A stretch of DNA of 64,000 nucleotides. Source: Tenebrio molitor. Taxonomy: Eukaryota; Arthropoda; Insecta; Coleoptera; Tenebrionidae. Positions 36,893-46,348 of the stretch are shown one piece after another. Within the stretch, counting starts at the first letter, position 1; each line of letters starts with the position of its first letter. The translations under genes were made by a program, and so were the position numbers. Where the stretch lies: assembly GCF_963966145.1 (NCBI RefSeq), contig NC_091047.1:11346001-11410000 (forward strand). The letters are read 5' to 3'. Under the pieces are notes generated by a model that did not search any database, was not told the origin of the DNA, and saw only the letters and a list, made by a program, of their open reading frames with translations.

Positions 36893-37129
36893 AATATATA
36901 TACAGCTATATCAATTATTAATTACCTTATTATTTAAAATAGTTATATTTAGTTTATTAAACAATAAAGGAAGAAGAAAAGAATAAAATTGACTCTGCAG
37001 TACCAAATGTAGGTGAATCCTTACTAAAAACCGTAATAATAAATTTGTCATGACTGAATATACAAGTGTACCTATCTAAAATACGTGTGTTTTTACACTT
37101 AGCAGAGCTTGTTAAATGAAACATTTTTT
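36893..37129. other. LINE 5' junction and flank
   Basis: Just past the truncation point ACAGCTATATCAAT occurs twice (36883-36896, overlapping the LINE, and 36901-36914), separated by TATATA-type sequence. This could come from repair at insertion. Nothing else was recognised. Confidence 0.35.
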
Positions 37130-37272
37130 CTATTTGAATTTTTTACGAAAAAGCATTACAAATTAATTGCGAATTTTGTGAATTTTGCAAAATGTTATAG
37201 AGAAAAGTTTCATAAATTGACGAGTTCTTCCCCTGGTTAAAATTAACATACGTATTTCAGATACACCCTGTA
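37130..37272. mobile_element. MITE family G (CAGGGTGTTTC), right-end fragment
   Basis: GAGAAAAGTTTC, TTGACGAGTTCTT, CTGGTTAAAATTAACATACG and TATTTCAGATACACCCTG match the right half of 37330-37798. The left half is absent or too degraded to see. Confidence 0.65.
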
Positions 37273-37329
37273 TATACATAATTCAGGTTATTTCTTAAAA
37301 AGTTAAAATTAATAGAACGTATTAATATG

Positions 37330-37798
37330 CAGGGTGTTTCTGAATTAAGTGCGTTAATTTTAACTGGTAATAGAACTCATCAAAAGGAACAACTTTTCTC
37401 TCTGCCATTTTGACGAAAAACTTTGCGTAATGGCTTAAAAAACTAGGAAAGATTTTCCTAAAACCGTTCATATCTCCAAAACTAAGCTACCTAAAAACGT
37501 GAAACAACCAGATTCTTACGAAGTGGTTTTTTTGCTATACGGGTAGATTTATTTGAATTTCGATTTCGGCGTTAAAACATGTTTTCTGGATGAAAATTGA
37601 TGTTTTTTTCATATTACCGCTGATCTCAATTAGCCATTGCAGTATTTAGTGGCGTAGGGCTATTTTAGTGAAAAATCTCTCCAATTTTTTTTTGGAATTA
37701 AACATCGTTTTTCGGCAAAATGGTAGATAGAAAAGTTGTTCCTTTTGACGAGTTCTATTACCAGTTAAAATTAACACACGTATTTCGGAAACACCCTG
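37330..37798. mobile_element. MITE family G (CAGGGTGTTTC), complete copy
   Basis: Ends CAGGGTGTTTCTGAATTAAG and (inverted) CAGGGTGTTTCCGAAATACG. Arms continue through TTAATTTTAACTGGTAATAG, AACTC and CAAAAGGAACAACTTTTCT to CCATTTTG, about 85 bp each. TATG flanks both sides (37326-37329 and 37799-37802), either a 4-bp duplication or TA plus chance. The centre is about 300 bp with no coding capacity. Confidence 0.8.
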
Positions 37799-37802
37799 TA
37801 TG

Positions 37803-38952
37803 AGACAATAGAAAATACTCTATAAAAAACGAGATATGGAATAAATAATAAAATAATGGGATAAATAATTAAATTATAAATAAATTGTAACTGTTTAACC
37901 TCTCATGGAAGTGAAATGTCCGAAAATGTTTATTCTAAAAAAGTTAGGTTACTTAAACTGCAAATGCTATAGTTTATTTAAAACAAAAACTTGAGACATT
38001 TACTTTGCCGGAAACACCGACATCGACTGACTTTAAAAAAGTGCGTCGATAAGAAATGAAATTCTTTAAAAAACGCTTCTAAATACTGAGAAATCTGTTG
38101 TATGAACGAGGTTTTGTTTTGAAAGATTTTATCAGTAAAGCAAGTCAACCGACAATTAGTTTTACGGCGGGCACCCTCCTATTCGGGTCCTTTTTATTCA
38201 GCGTGAACCATCCAATCGCATTAAAACACAACCCTTTATGAAGTCACTCAACATGCAAAATCTAAATACCCTGACATTAATCGCTTCCGAGATATTAAAA
38301 AAAAACATCGAGTCTTCTATTAAACCTCTAAATAGACAGACAACACGATTTGCTCTATCACCTTAAATTTAGAATGAGTTAAATTAGGATTTTATATTTA
38401 AAAAGCAAGTAGTTTCATATTTGTTTAACACTAAATTATTGGATGCTTAGGTCAGTTGAATTAACTTAATTACACACTTAGGTACATTTAACCTTATGAA
38501 ACATTCATTCCATAACATAAAACCAATGTGGAATATATCACACAAGTAGGTATTGCAAATTCGTTATTTCCACTTGTTTTACACGCTATTTTTACGACCA
38601 CCCATTTTTCTATTTAAAATGAAACTTGAATAATGAAAATTTGATAACAACTTACATCTTAATCCAAGCAACTTGCACTTCGTTATAAATTATGAGATAA
38701 ATAAATAATATAGATATAGTTATTGAGAGTACGTTTCTTCGATGTATTTTGTGGTACTTTAATAAAAAATCAAGTAAACCATAAAACATCAAACTTTATT
38801 ATTTTATAGGTTAAGAGGAAGCGGTTAGATAAGTTTTGAGATAATAAAAAATATGTATTCCCAATCCTCCATACATAGGCAACTAATTACTATAAAAAAT
38901 TGTAGATATTTATTAGCGGGTAGACCACAAAAAATAATGGTGCAACAAAGTA
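37803..38952. other. A+T-rich stretch, nothing recognised
   Basis: No coding, RNA or inverted-repeat signal was seen. Confidence 0.4.
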
Positions 38953-39101
38953 TCGGATGTTCATTTAAACTTATTCTCAAATTTGGCGTTGAAAATTCGA
39001 TTGTGAACGCAGCACTTGTCATCGACTGACTGTAATCCGTGGTGCATTCACAATCGACTCTTGAACGCCTATTTTGAGGACAAATTTAAACGAATACCCG
39101 T
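38953..39101. mobile_element. MITE family D (CGGGTGTTCATTT), copy 3
   Basis: TA then TCGGATGTTCATTTAAAC and GGCGTTGAAAATTCG. The inverse right arm GTGCATTCACAATCGACTC runs to AATACCCGT then TA. It is short (149 bp), lacks the middle block found in copy 4, and is TA-flanked on both sides. Confidence 0.8.
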
Positions 39102-39984
39102 TACTTTCCGTATCGTTCAGCAAATTTCTACTTTCCACATTAATTTGAGTCAGAGATGGAAGTAGAAATTTTCTTTTACTTTTCAATCGTTTGGACAAGT
39201 TATATTGACAGAATTCTTTAGTTTTCTCAAACAACAAAGGTACAATATTCGTTGTTTTATAATTATGTCATACAAATTACGAAAATTAAAGATACACACT
39301 ATCCGTAATTGCTGTTTTGTGGATTTTGTTCCCGAACAATATCGCCCATTGTATTCCATCGCTTATTCATTTTGTTTGTTAAATCAACTGTCTAATTATA
39401 AAATCTATAATTAAACATAAATATTGATTGTTCACAAAATAATTCAAGTGGCAGTTAGGAGAACTTCGATGAGTTAATTTAAAAACTAAGCCTGAAGATA
39501 AATCAATATTAATATTAACTGACATCTTACAGTCATTCATTAGCATATATAACACACGTCATTTACCACTCTCGTATAAAAAAATTCAAATCCATTTATC
39601 ACCAAAATAATTTATTAGTAACTGGCACTGAACCCATTATTTAGGCATGATGACTAAAAACATACATTATGCTATTAAATAAAACGTCAGAACGGAAATT
39701 ACCACCACACTTACTTATTTATTTCTATTAAATATTTAGTTTAAGTATGTGTCTTTACAGTAATTTAATAAATGTAAGTATAGAGAGATAAGAAAATAAA
39801 CTAAAATGATACACCCGCTGTTAGCTTTTCATAATATTTAACATGATTTAATAATAATATTTCAAAGTTTTTAATAAAAATAAAAAAGGAAGGGCAGAAA
39901 ATAAAGTAATTCATTTATTGTTCCTGATATAGAAATAAACAAACTAGAAAACTTTTAATAACTTTATTTTTCAGCGTAGTAAGG

Positions 39985-40198
39985 TCGGGTGTTCATTTAA
40001 ATTTACCCTCAAAGTTGGCGTTGAGGAGTCGATTGTGAGCGCACCACTCGTCAGTTTGCACAGTGCACAGTGAAAAACACAAACAATGCAAAAATTGAGG
40101 TTAGATTTATATAACTGATCCGTGATCTGTAATCCGTGGTGTGTTCACAATCGACTCTTCAACGCCAACTTTGGGAATACATTTAAATGAACACCCGA
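39985..40198. mobile_element. MITE family D (CGGGTGTTCATTT), copy 4 (most complete)
   Basis: Left end TCGGGTGTTCATTTAAATTT and right end its inverse, with AAATGAACACCCGA then TA. Arms of about 70 bp include AAAGTTGGCGTTGA, AGTCGATTGTGA and GCACCAC. The centre has CTCGTCAGTTTGCACAG, AAAACACAAAC and GAGGTTAGA. It has no coding capacity. Confidence 0.85.
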
Positions 40199-43016
40199 TA
40201 GTTAGTAAAATACTAATGCATTTGATTCCACAATATTGATGTGCTTTGGTGCTCTAACAAAAAAAAACCTTTTCTCTCTGCCTCAAATTATCCATTTACC
40301 TCCACTATCAAGTGTTTTGCGATTTTGGCCTTGCTGTCAACCAATCAATCCACAAGAAATCCAAAAACCTGATATAACTTCTTTCAATGAAGTGATTAGC
40401 GTTTGTACAGATTTTGGACAATATAACAATTGTGAACTCTCTCCAGGTCATTTTCATAAGAGATAAAATTGCGTAAATTTTAATGTGCTTCGAAAATAGT
40501 CTTGACCACTTTATAGCAAGATGCAAATTTTCCTGCTACTTCATCCATATTCTTAGAGATTTGTTGTACACTAAGAGTTCAATAAAAAATTTCCTAGAAA
40601 ATAAAGTCAAATATCTTTCACAAAATATTTACTATACTGTTCCGTCTTTAGTACTTGAGAATTCTGGTGGTATTTTAGCACAAAGGATTGTCCCAACTCT
40701 TGAAAGAGATTCGTTTTTTAGTAAAACTGACTGACGTCACAAAGCCTGTCGTCAACGTTAGAAAAAAATGTGAAATGATAAATACGATTTATTTTTATAA
40801 ATGTTGTTTTAATTAAAAGCGAGGAAAGTAGCCTGAATTGCGCAACGGCTCCAACGCACTCATCTCCGGAGAAGTGGCTGTTGAAGCGTTAAGCCCTGTC
40901 ACAACATTTGACATGCCGATATAATTCTCATTGTCAGTTCATTTATAACTTGTAAATAAATGAAGCACATGGAGTTTGACATCACCAATTAATTTAACAA
41001 TGCCTCTGGGTTTGCCTCGTTTTGTATCGAGATCATTGATAATGTTACGGGGTAGGTCACAAAGGTCGCCTGGACCAATAGACGTAATCTCTTTTATGAC
41101 TCGCAAATTCAAAATCAAAATGTAAAAAAAAATAATCAAAGTATCTGAAGAGCAACTTAGGAATGTATTAGATTTAATGTATTCGTTTTAACGTACCTCC
41201 CACTGCAGACGAAAATGTTTTCGTTTATGATTAAAGTTACATCATTACATTACAAAAAAAACAAACAGAACATTTGGGTTAATGTTTTTCCAACTGAAAA
41301 TTTACGTTGGATCACAAATTTCAATTAATATTTGAAATTTTAATGTTCCGTTTTAAAAATTGCCATTAAATGGAATTTTCGCACACATCCATAGGAGATC
41401 GTTAAAAAAATAATTACCATCGGTTGTTGTTTGAAAATAGAGAATGAAACCACACAATATTTCAAAATAAATACCAGAACCTTCATGCAGTTATCGAATA
41501 TTGATTTCCTTAGCCTACAATAAATAAAAATAATATTCCAAATAGTTATAAATTATTGCATCGTATTCCTGAAATTTTAATCGGCAGAACAGATACACCT
41601 GATGGATGATGAATTATGCAAAAATAAATCTACGAACATTGGCCCTCCATTACCCCCTGTAATTTCCGTACGAAGCTTTTTTTTTGAGAACAACCCCGAG
41701 CAATTACATTTTTTCTCTGTTTACGTCGGCTGTTGCCTGAAAACATTTCACCGAACCTGAAGGTTGCGGCGACAGTTAAAAAAGTTGGTTTTTAACAGCT
41801 TTTTTGACACCACCAATCAGCCTTGCTCTTTGGAACTAGCCGGATGAAAAACGCACCAACAAAATGATCCTCAGCCCTTTCGAATTTTATCGCACAACTC
41901 GGAAATCGTATAAATTAAAATTAGATCTGGTCGGCGACTTTTAATTATTTTTTTAATCAACCTCGCCGCCGCTGATAATTAGGGGCATCAACTTAATCGC
42001 TTCCCCGGCTCACTTCCAATAAAAAATATCGGCCAATTTTCCGCGATTATCTTTCTAATACTTTTAGGGGTATTTTGTCCGTGTTATTATTTTCTGGGGG
42101 CGGTTAAAAGTAACAAAGAAACCCTATAGATAAGGGGTGATATTGAAGCATCCAGCCAGTGGATTCTTTCTTCATAAACTCCCTTTTTTGCCCGGCTTTT
42201 TCCTGTTGTCCTAGTCAGGGCCTGCGAGATTTTATGGTTTGTGACAGAGTTTGTCAATTCGATGTCCAATCCTGGTCATCATCGGATCAATACAAAAAAT
42301 AAATAGGAAAAGACGGGGTTCGCGGTTTGATTAGTCAGGCAAATTATAATTGCTCGAAAATAAACAGCTTTCATTCGAACGTAACAAATTCGTACGAATA
42401 AATTTACATAATAATGCCTTGATTACATCCACTCAACGAGGAATTTCAATTTGGACGTAATATTGTAAAATATAATTTAAAATTTGGCGACATTTCAACT
42501 AACGACACGTAAGAACTGTCGATTTCGTCAGTAGCGACAAACTGTCATCAGATTCTAGTTATGAACTGTATGAACTTATCTTCAACAGGTTTTAACAGCG
42601 CAATGCAGCACTATCAAATGCATTTACTCGACGGTAATGCAGTTCAACGTTGCTAATTCTATTTCAGGCGAATGCAAGATATTCAGGATAAATAGGGATT
42701 GATACAAATTAATTTCATTAAACAACTATTCTAACGTGTTGGTGTGTTAAATCGGTGTCTCAACCCGGCGCATCCACCATTTTCCTCTGTCAACATATTT
42801 TCCAAATAAAATTTTTGCCATCACAATGATTAAAATTACGAATTTATTTACGACCAGTTGGGGAAGTGAAAGGGGCTTATTAAAATGTTGCGGTTAAGTG
42901 TTAAATCGAATCGTAAAGTTGTGATTGTTTGTTGGACACCAAAAACGTAAACGATTCTTCAGCTCCTTAATTTCGTTTGAAAAAATCGTATCAACAGCGA
43001 GAGTGTTGATTTCGGC
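40199..43016. other. Stretch without supported gene
   Basis: 40.2-41.6 kb is A+T-rich and holds only short unmatched frames (40236-40466, 40483-40734, and 40308-40526 and 40939-41139 on minus). 41.65-42.4 kb is less A+T-rich and non-repetitive within the window, possibly conserved non-coding. Confidence 0.35.
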
Positions 43017-43643
43017 GTGTGTGGAATAGATGTGGGAAGGGTTAGTTTGGGCGAAAACACAAATAAATTAGGCGGAACAGTAATCGTGGCGGGCGAGTGT
43101 TTTGAATTGAATAAAATCTCACTTACCGCTCTGAAACTGAAAGTTACACGTTTTCAGACTTTATCCCCGTGTTCACCGTCATTAGTTCGCCTAAGCAGAA
43201 TCAATCTCACATGTCACAACTTGATTTATAGACCACATCACCACAAATCCGTTGCTGTAATTAACACAACCGCTGAAATTTTCACGAGGACATCACCGCC
43301 GCCGACCAGCAGGCCCCGTCCAGGATCACCGATTCGTGCGAGGAGTCCGGAGGAAACGGCGCGGAAGTCGATCGTAAACAATTACCGCTCCTGGTGCGAC
43401 TTATATCGGATCCGGGAAAATTCAACCCGGAACGATCCTTCCTCCGGTAAGGCGCTAAAGCTATTGAATGCAGCGCCTCGAAACGGCGAACGAACTGAAA
43501 CGGAACGACGCGAATTCAACCGATTTTCAGTCGACTTATTGATGTGGCCACCAGCCCTTTTTGACGAGGGATTCGAAAATTTTCCCGGATCTCAGATTTG
43601 TTTCAATTTACTTGATGAGCTTACATATTTGGGAAATTATTAA
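43017..43643 (+). CDS. 208-codon open frame, unrecognised (alternative reading of the GC-rich island)
   Basis: The longest non-transposon open frame in the window. It is Pro/Arg/Ser-rich in the middle (SPPPTSRPRPGSP) with no signal peptide, membrane segment or recognised domain. The GC-rich composition lowers the chance of stops in all frames, so the length alone is weak evidence. A different frame over 43289-43446 fits an internal exon better. Either or neither may be real. Confidence 0.15.
   Translation: MCGIDVGRVSLGENTNKLGGTVIVAGECFELNKISLTALKLKVTRFQTLSPCSPSLVRLSRINLTCHNLIYRPHHHKSVAVINTTAEIFTRTSPPPTSRPRPGSPIRARSPEETARKSIVNNYRSWCDLYRIRENSTRNDPSSGKALKLLNAAPRNGERTETERREFNRFSVDLLMWPPALFDEGFENFPGSQICFNLLDELTYLGNY
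43289..43446 (+). CDS. Candidate internal exon of an unidentified host gene
   Basis: Open in one frame from just after TTTTCACGAG (acceptor-like) to just before GTAAGG (good donor), 158 bp or 52 codons plus two bases. The translation begins DITAADQQAPSRITDS and includes EVDRKQLPLLVRLISDPGKF. It is hydrophilic first, then a short helix-like LPLLVRLI segment. Third codon positions are mostly G or C although the region is A+T-rich, which is typical of coding sequence. There is no ATG in frame, so it would be internal. The polypyrimidine tract before the acceptor is weak. I do not recognise the family. A 208-codon frame in another phase overlaps it. Confidence 0.35.
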
Positions 43644-44653
43644 TTCCCGGTTAGTGTTTCCGGGGCTATTTATTGCGCGAGCACACATCATTGGAATTAT
43701 CGTCGAAAATAATATGTAAAAGGGTTGTTTGTAGCTGTGCTCCGCAAACCCTTGGGGTAAACTCCGTAATCCACAGTTTGTGCCGATAATAACATGTTTA
43801 TATTTTAGATTAGGACCAACTAAAACTGTGTTTGTTGCCACCGTCGACCTACGTTAATTTGGTTGATGCGCGGAAAGTGAACTCCGAGATGTGATTTTTT
43901 TGATAAATGATTGTGCCGAGGTTTATGTATGAGTGTAAGAAAAATCTTTGCAAAATCATGAAAATTTTAAATTGATGAAAGTTATTTCATGCGCGAATCG
44001 CCGTGACAAAAATAGATGATGCAAAAATCATAATCCCGTGAGCTCCAAGCGCTACCGGTTACGAAATTGTCTGTTAAGGCTGCTATTTTTACCACTCATT
44101 TTTTCATCCTTGACTGCAGTCATATTTATTTTAGAAGAATTATTGTATAAGTATTTCAATTATAGCCTCAACTAAATTATGTACTCTAACGCTTTGGTAA
44201 ACCACTGATAATTTAGGTTAGCACAGATCCTAGAGAACAATTGTTGGAAAAATAATTTCCACATCTCTGTTAATTTCCATAAATAATTATTAGTTATTTT
44301 AAACGCAGATCTAATGAGACCTTCATATATAAAATATTTAAATCTCCCTCGAAAACTTTCTCAGTCCTGAATGTAAACATTTTAGAGTTGGAATCGGAAG
44401 AAGCAAAACTAGGTTAATGTGACTCGTTACACAAATGCGAATTAGTGAAGTAAAAGCAACTGTCCGAGATCTTAAAACATTTAGTTGTCGGTTCTAACTT
44501 TAGATCTTGATGTGTCTTTGCTGAAAACAGATATTTATTATTTGTGTAAAACATGTAACATCATTTTAACTTTATAGGTAAATCATAATCTTTGAAGATT
44601 TCCCAACATACCCAGAAAAATAGTATATTATATATATTATATATATTTAAGTG
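43644..44653. other. Stretch without supported gene, ending in a TA microsatellite
   Basis: No coding signal was seen after 43650. A TATATTATATATATTATATA tract at about 44621-44647 lies directly before the point where LINE similarity starts. Confidence 0.4.
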
Positions 44654-45631
44654 ATAATGTAATTTCAGATATTGTTGAGCCAAATATACCTGACACTATA
44701 GCAAATATAAAACAAAAGTCTTTACATGGGAGATATTTTAAAGAGCTAGAACAGCCAGAAATTAATATTCAAGCTTCTCATGCATGGCTTAAAAAATCAA
44801 ATATTCATCCTGAGACTGAGGGTTTTATATTTGCAATACAACATCGTGTTATAAATACAAGAAATTATAAAAAACACATATGCGGTTTACAATCGATCAT
44901 CGATAAATGTAGGATTTGCGGAACTGAAGGGGAAACCATTGAACACATCATTTCTTCTTGCACCGCTTTGGCTCAAAGCGAATATAAAAAACGTCATGAT
45001 ATATTCGCAAAAATTATAGACATGAATTTAGCAGTTAAATTCAATTTATTAAAGGATACACAACCACATTACATTTATAAACCAGAAAGTTGTTTAGAAA
45101 ATGACAATTACAAATTATATTTTGATCGCACAGTTTTAACTGACATTCACATTCAGCATAACAGACCAGACATTATAATTTTAAGTAAACAACAAAAGCA
45201 AGCATATCTTTTAGATATAGCTGTTCCAAATTCACACAATATAACACAGACATATAATACAAAAATTAATAAATATTTAGAACTATCCGTTGCTATGAGA
45301 AATCTTTGGTGTTTAGAAAAAATTTCGATTTTACCATTTATAATTTCAGCAACAGGAATAGTACCGCAATCTCTTTTTAAAAATTTAAAAATTTTGGACT
45401 TAGAGAACACATTGGTGGTTGAAATTCAAAAAGGTATATTATTATACTCATGTCACATCGTGAGGAAATTCCTTAACATTGACACAGAACATAAAACACA
45501 AAAAAGTCAAAATGTGGAGGCGAGACGCCGGTAATTATGTTGATAAGCACTGAACTATTACTTGATAGTATTATCCGTAATAGTGTATGTACTCCGGCAA
45601 AATTGCCGTGCCGCCGGGTGGAGGTGGGATA
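44654..45631 (+). mobile_element. RLE-class LINE, copy 2 (5'-truncated, longest copy)
   Basis: Carries the C-terminal part of the LINE protein and the complete 3' untranslated region, ending GGTGGGATA without poly(A). The 5' edge is set by the TA-rich tract and by the start of protein-like sequence. The reverse transcriptase domain is missing, so the copy is dead. The 3' region has an ACTATTAC / GTAATAGT inverted repeat and the 14-bp palindrome at 45595-45608. Its 3' end directly abuts foldback family F. Confidence 0.85.
44668..45534 (+). pseudogene. LINE ORF, C-terminal zinc knuckle and restriction-like endonuclease
   Basis: An open frame of about 289 codons, without its own start, joined to the TAA at 45532. 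Visible in order: HPETEGF and INTRNY, then a C-x2-C-x8-H-x4-C zinc knuckle (44908-44961). RPD follows (45163-45171), with 14 residues and then an Asp (45214) in DIAVP. The CCHC plus R-P-D-x(12-14)-D arrangement is the hallmark of the C-terminal endonuclease in R2/R4-type LINEs, which nicks target DNA for target-primed reverse transcription. The frame is intact to its end (EARRR), but the upstream reverse transcriptase is missing. R4/Dong-like is my best guess within the class. Confidence 0.8.
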
Positions 45632-45732
45632 CGAAGAGTAGAAGTGAGTCTTTTTGCGCCAAGCCCAGAGATTGAAGACCGAAACGCAGTTGAGGTCGAC
45701 AACTGGGCGAAGCACAAAAAGACCTTCCATAT
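45632..45732 (+). repeat. Foldback repeat family F, copy 3
   Basis: GAAGAGTAGAAGTGAGTC, then TCTTTTTGCGCCAAGCCCAG paired with CTGGGCGAAGCACAAAAAGA around GACCGAAACGCAGTTGAGGTC, ending CCTTCC. It starts exactly where the LINE stops. The upstream arm flank seen in copies 1 and 2 is replaced by the LINE. Confidence 0.75.
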
Positions 45733-45747
45733 ATACTTCGAATGATA

Positions 45748-45752
45748 TATAC
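45748..45752. repeat. BEL target-site duplication, left
   Basis: TATAC, repeated exactly at 52034-52038. A length of 5 bp is usual for BEL/Pao integrase. Confidence 0.9.
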
Positions 45753-46016
45753 TGTACAAAATAATGTAATTTTGAACGTTATTGTTAGAAACAGGTACTG
45801 TAGCAGGTAGTCCTGCCTACTTTCTTTGTGAGAGGGGTGAAATCACCCACCCTTATTTAAGTCGAGATATAGCGGTAAAAACCAGAGTCTACCACTATCC
45901 TTGGTACTTAACACTTGTACATCAACATTTTGCAATAAAGTTTTTAAGTAGTTATACAAAGACGACTATATCATTTGAACGGCTAATATCACCACCCAAC
46001 AGTGATTAATCGTTCA
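45753..46016 (+). repeat. BEL 5' LTR, 264 bp
   Basis: Runs TGTACAAAATAATG to AATCGTTCA, with TG/CA ends. A TATA-like TATTTAAG lies at 45854-45861 and an AATAAA at 45934-45939, so promoter and polyadenylation signal fit U3-R-U5 order. I compared it by eye with 51770-52033 and found no difference. A 75-codon frame inside it is a shadow. Confidence 0.95.
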
Positions 46017-46022
46017 TAATTT

Positions 46023-46040
46023 TGGTCCTTCGAGCCGGAT
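46023..46040 (+). promoter_or_regulatory. Primer binding site, tRNA-Tyr type
   Basis: TGGTCCTTCGAGCCGGAT begins 6 bases after the LTR. Its complement ends CCGGCTCGAAGGACCA, which as I remember is the 3' end of insect tRNA-Tyr. That tRNA would prime minus-strand DNA synthesis. Confidence 0.75.
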
Positions 46041-46348
46041 GATTAAATCCATATCACACGACGGTCGTCTAGTGTAATAACAAGTGTAATACAACAACAA
46101 TTCAAGAAACAGTTTCGACACCCAGAGGGCAGCAACGATTTCGTCACCTTCAGCAAGGGCAAAAGGGCAGCACGAATAGTCACCGAATTGGGTAGCAGCG
46201 AAGCGATCATCACTCAAGACATCAACAAAGGTTAGTGGCTCTCAATCCTTTCAATTTCCCTTCCAAACTGCATTACTACGTACGACTTCTTCTATTGTTC
46301 CTAATTTCGCAAATTTTCATCTCGACCACGTAAATCAAATCAATCATT
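46041..46348 (+). other. BEL untranslated leader
   Basis: About 300 bases between primer binding site and the Gag-Pol start. It is the expected place for the packaging signal, but no specific structure was identified. No competing long frame is present. Confidence 0.6.

Noticed and set aside
45473..45759. Minus-strand frames over the LINE tail and foldback F
   Set aside because: Shadows of the LINE 3' end and of the foldback arms; similar shadows occur at 107-442 and 34722-34925.
45782..46009. 75-codon frame in the 5' LTR, repeated at 51799-52026
   Set aside because: Both lie inside the non-coding LTRs and are identical only because the LTRs are.
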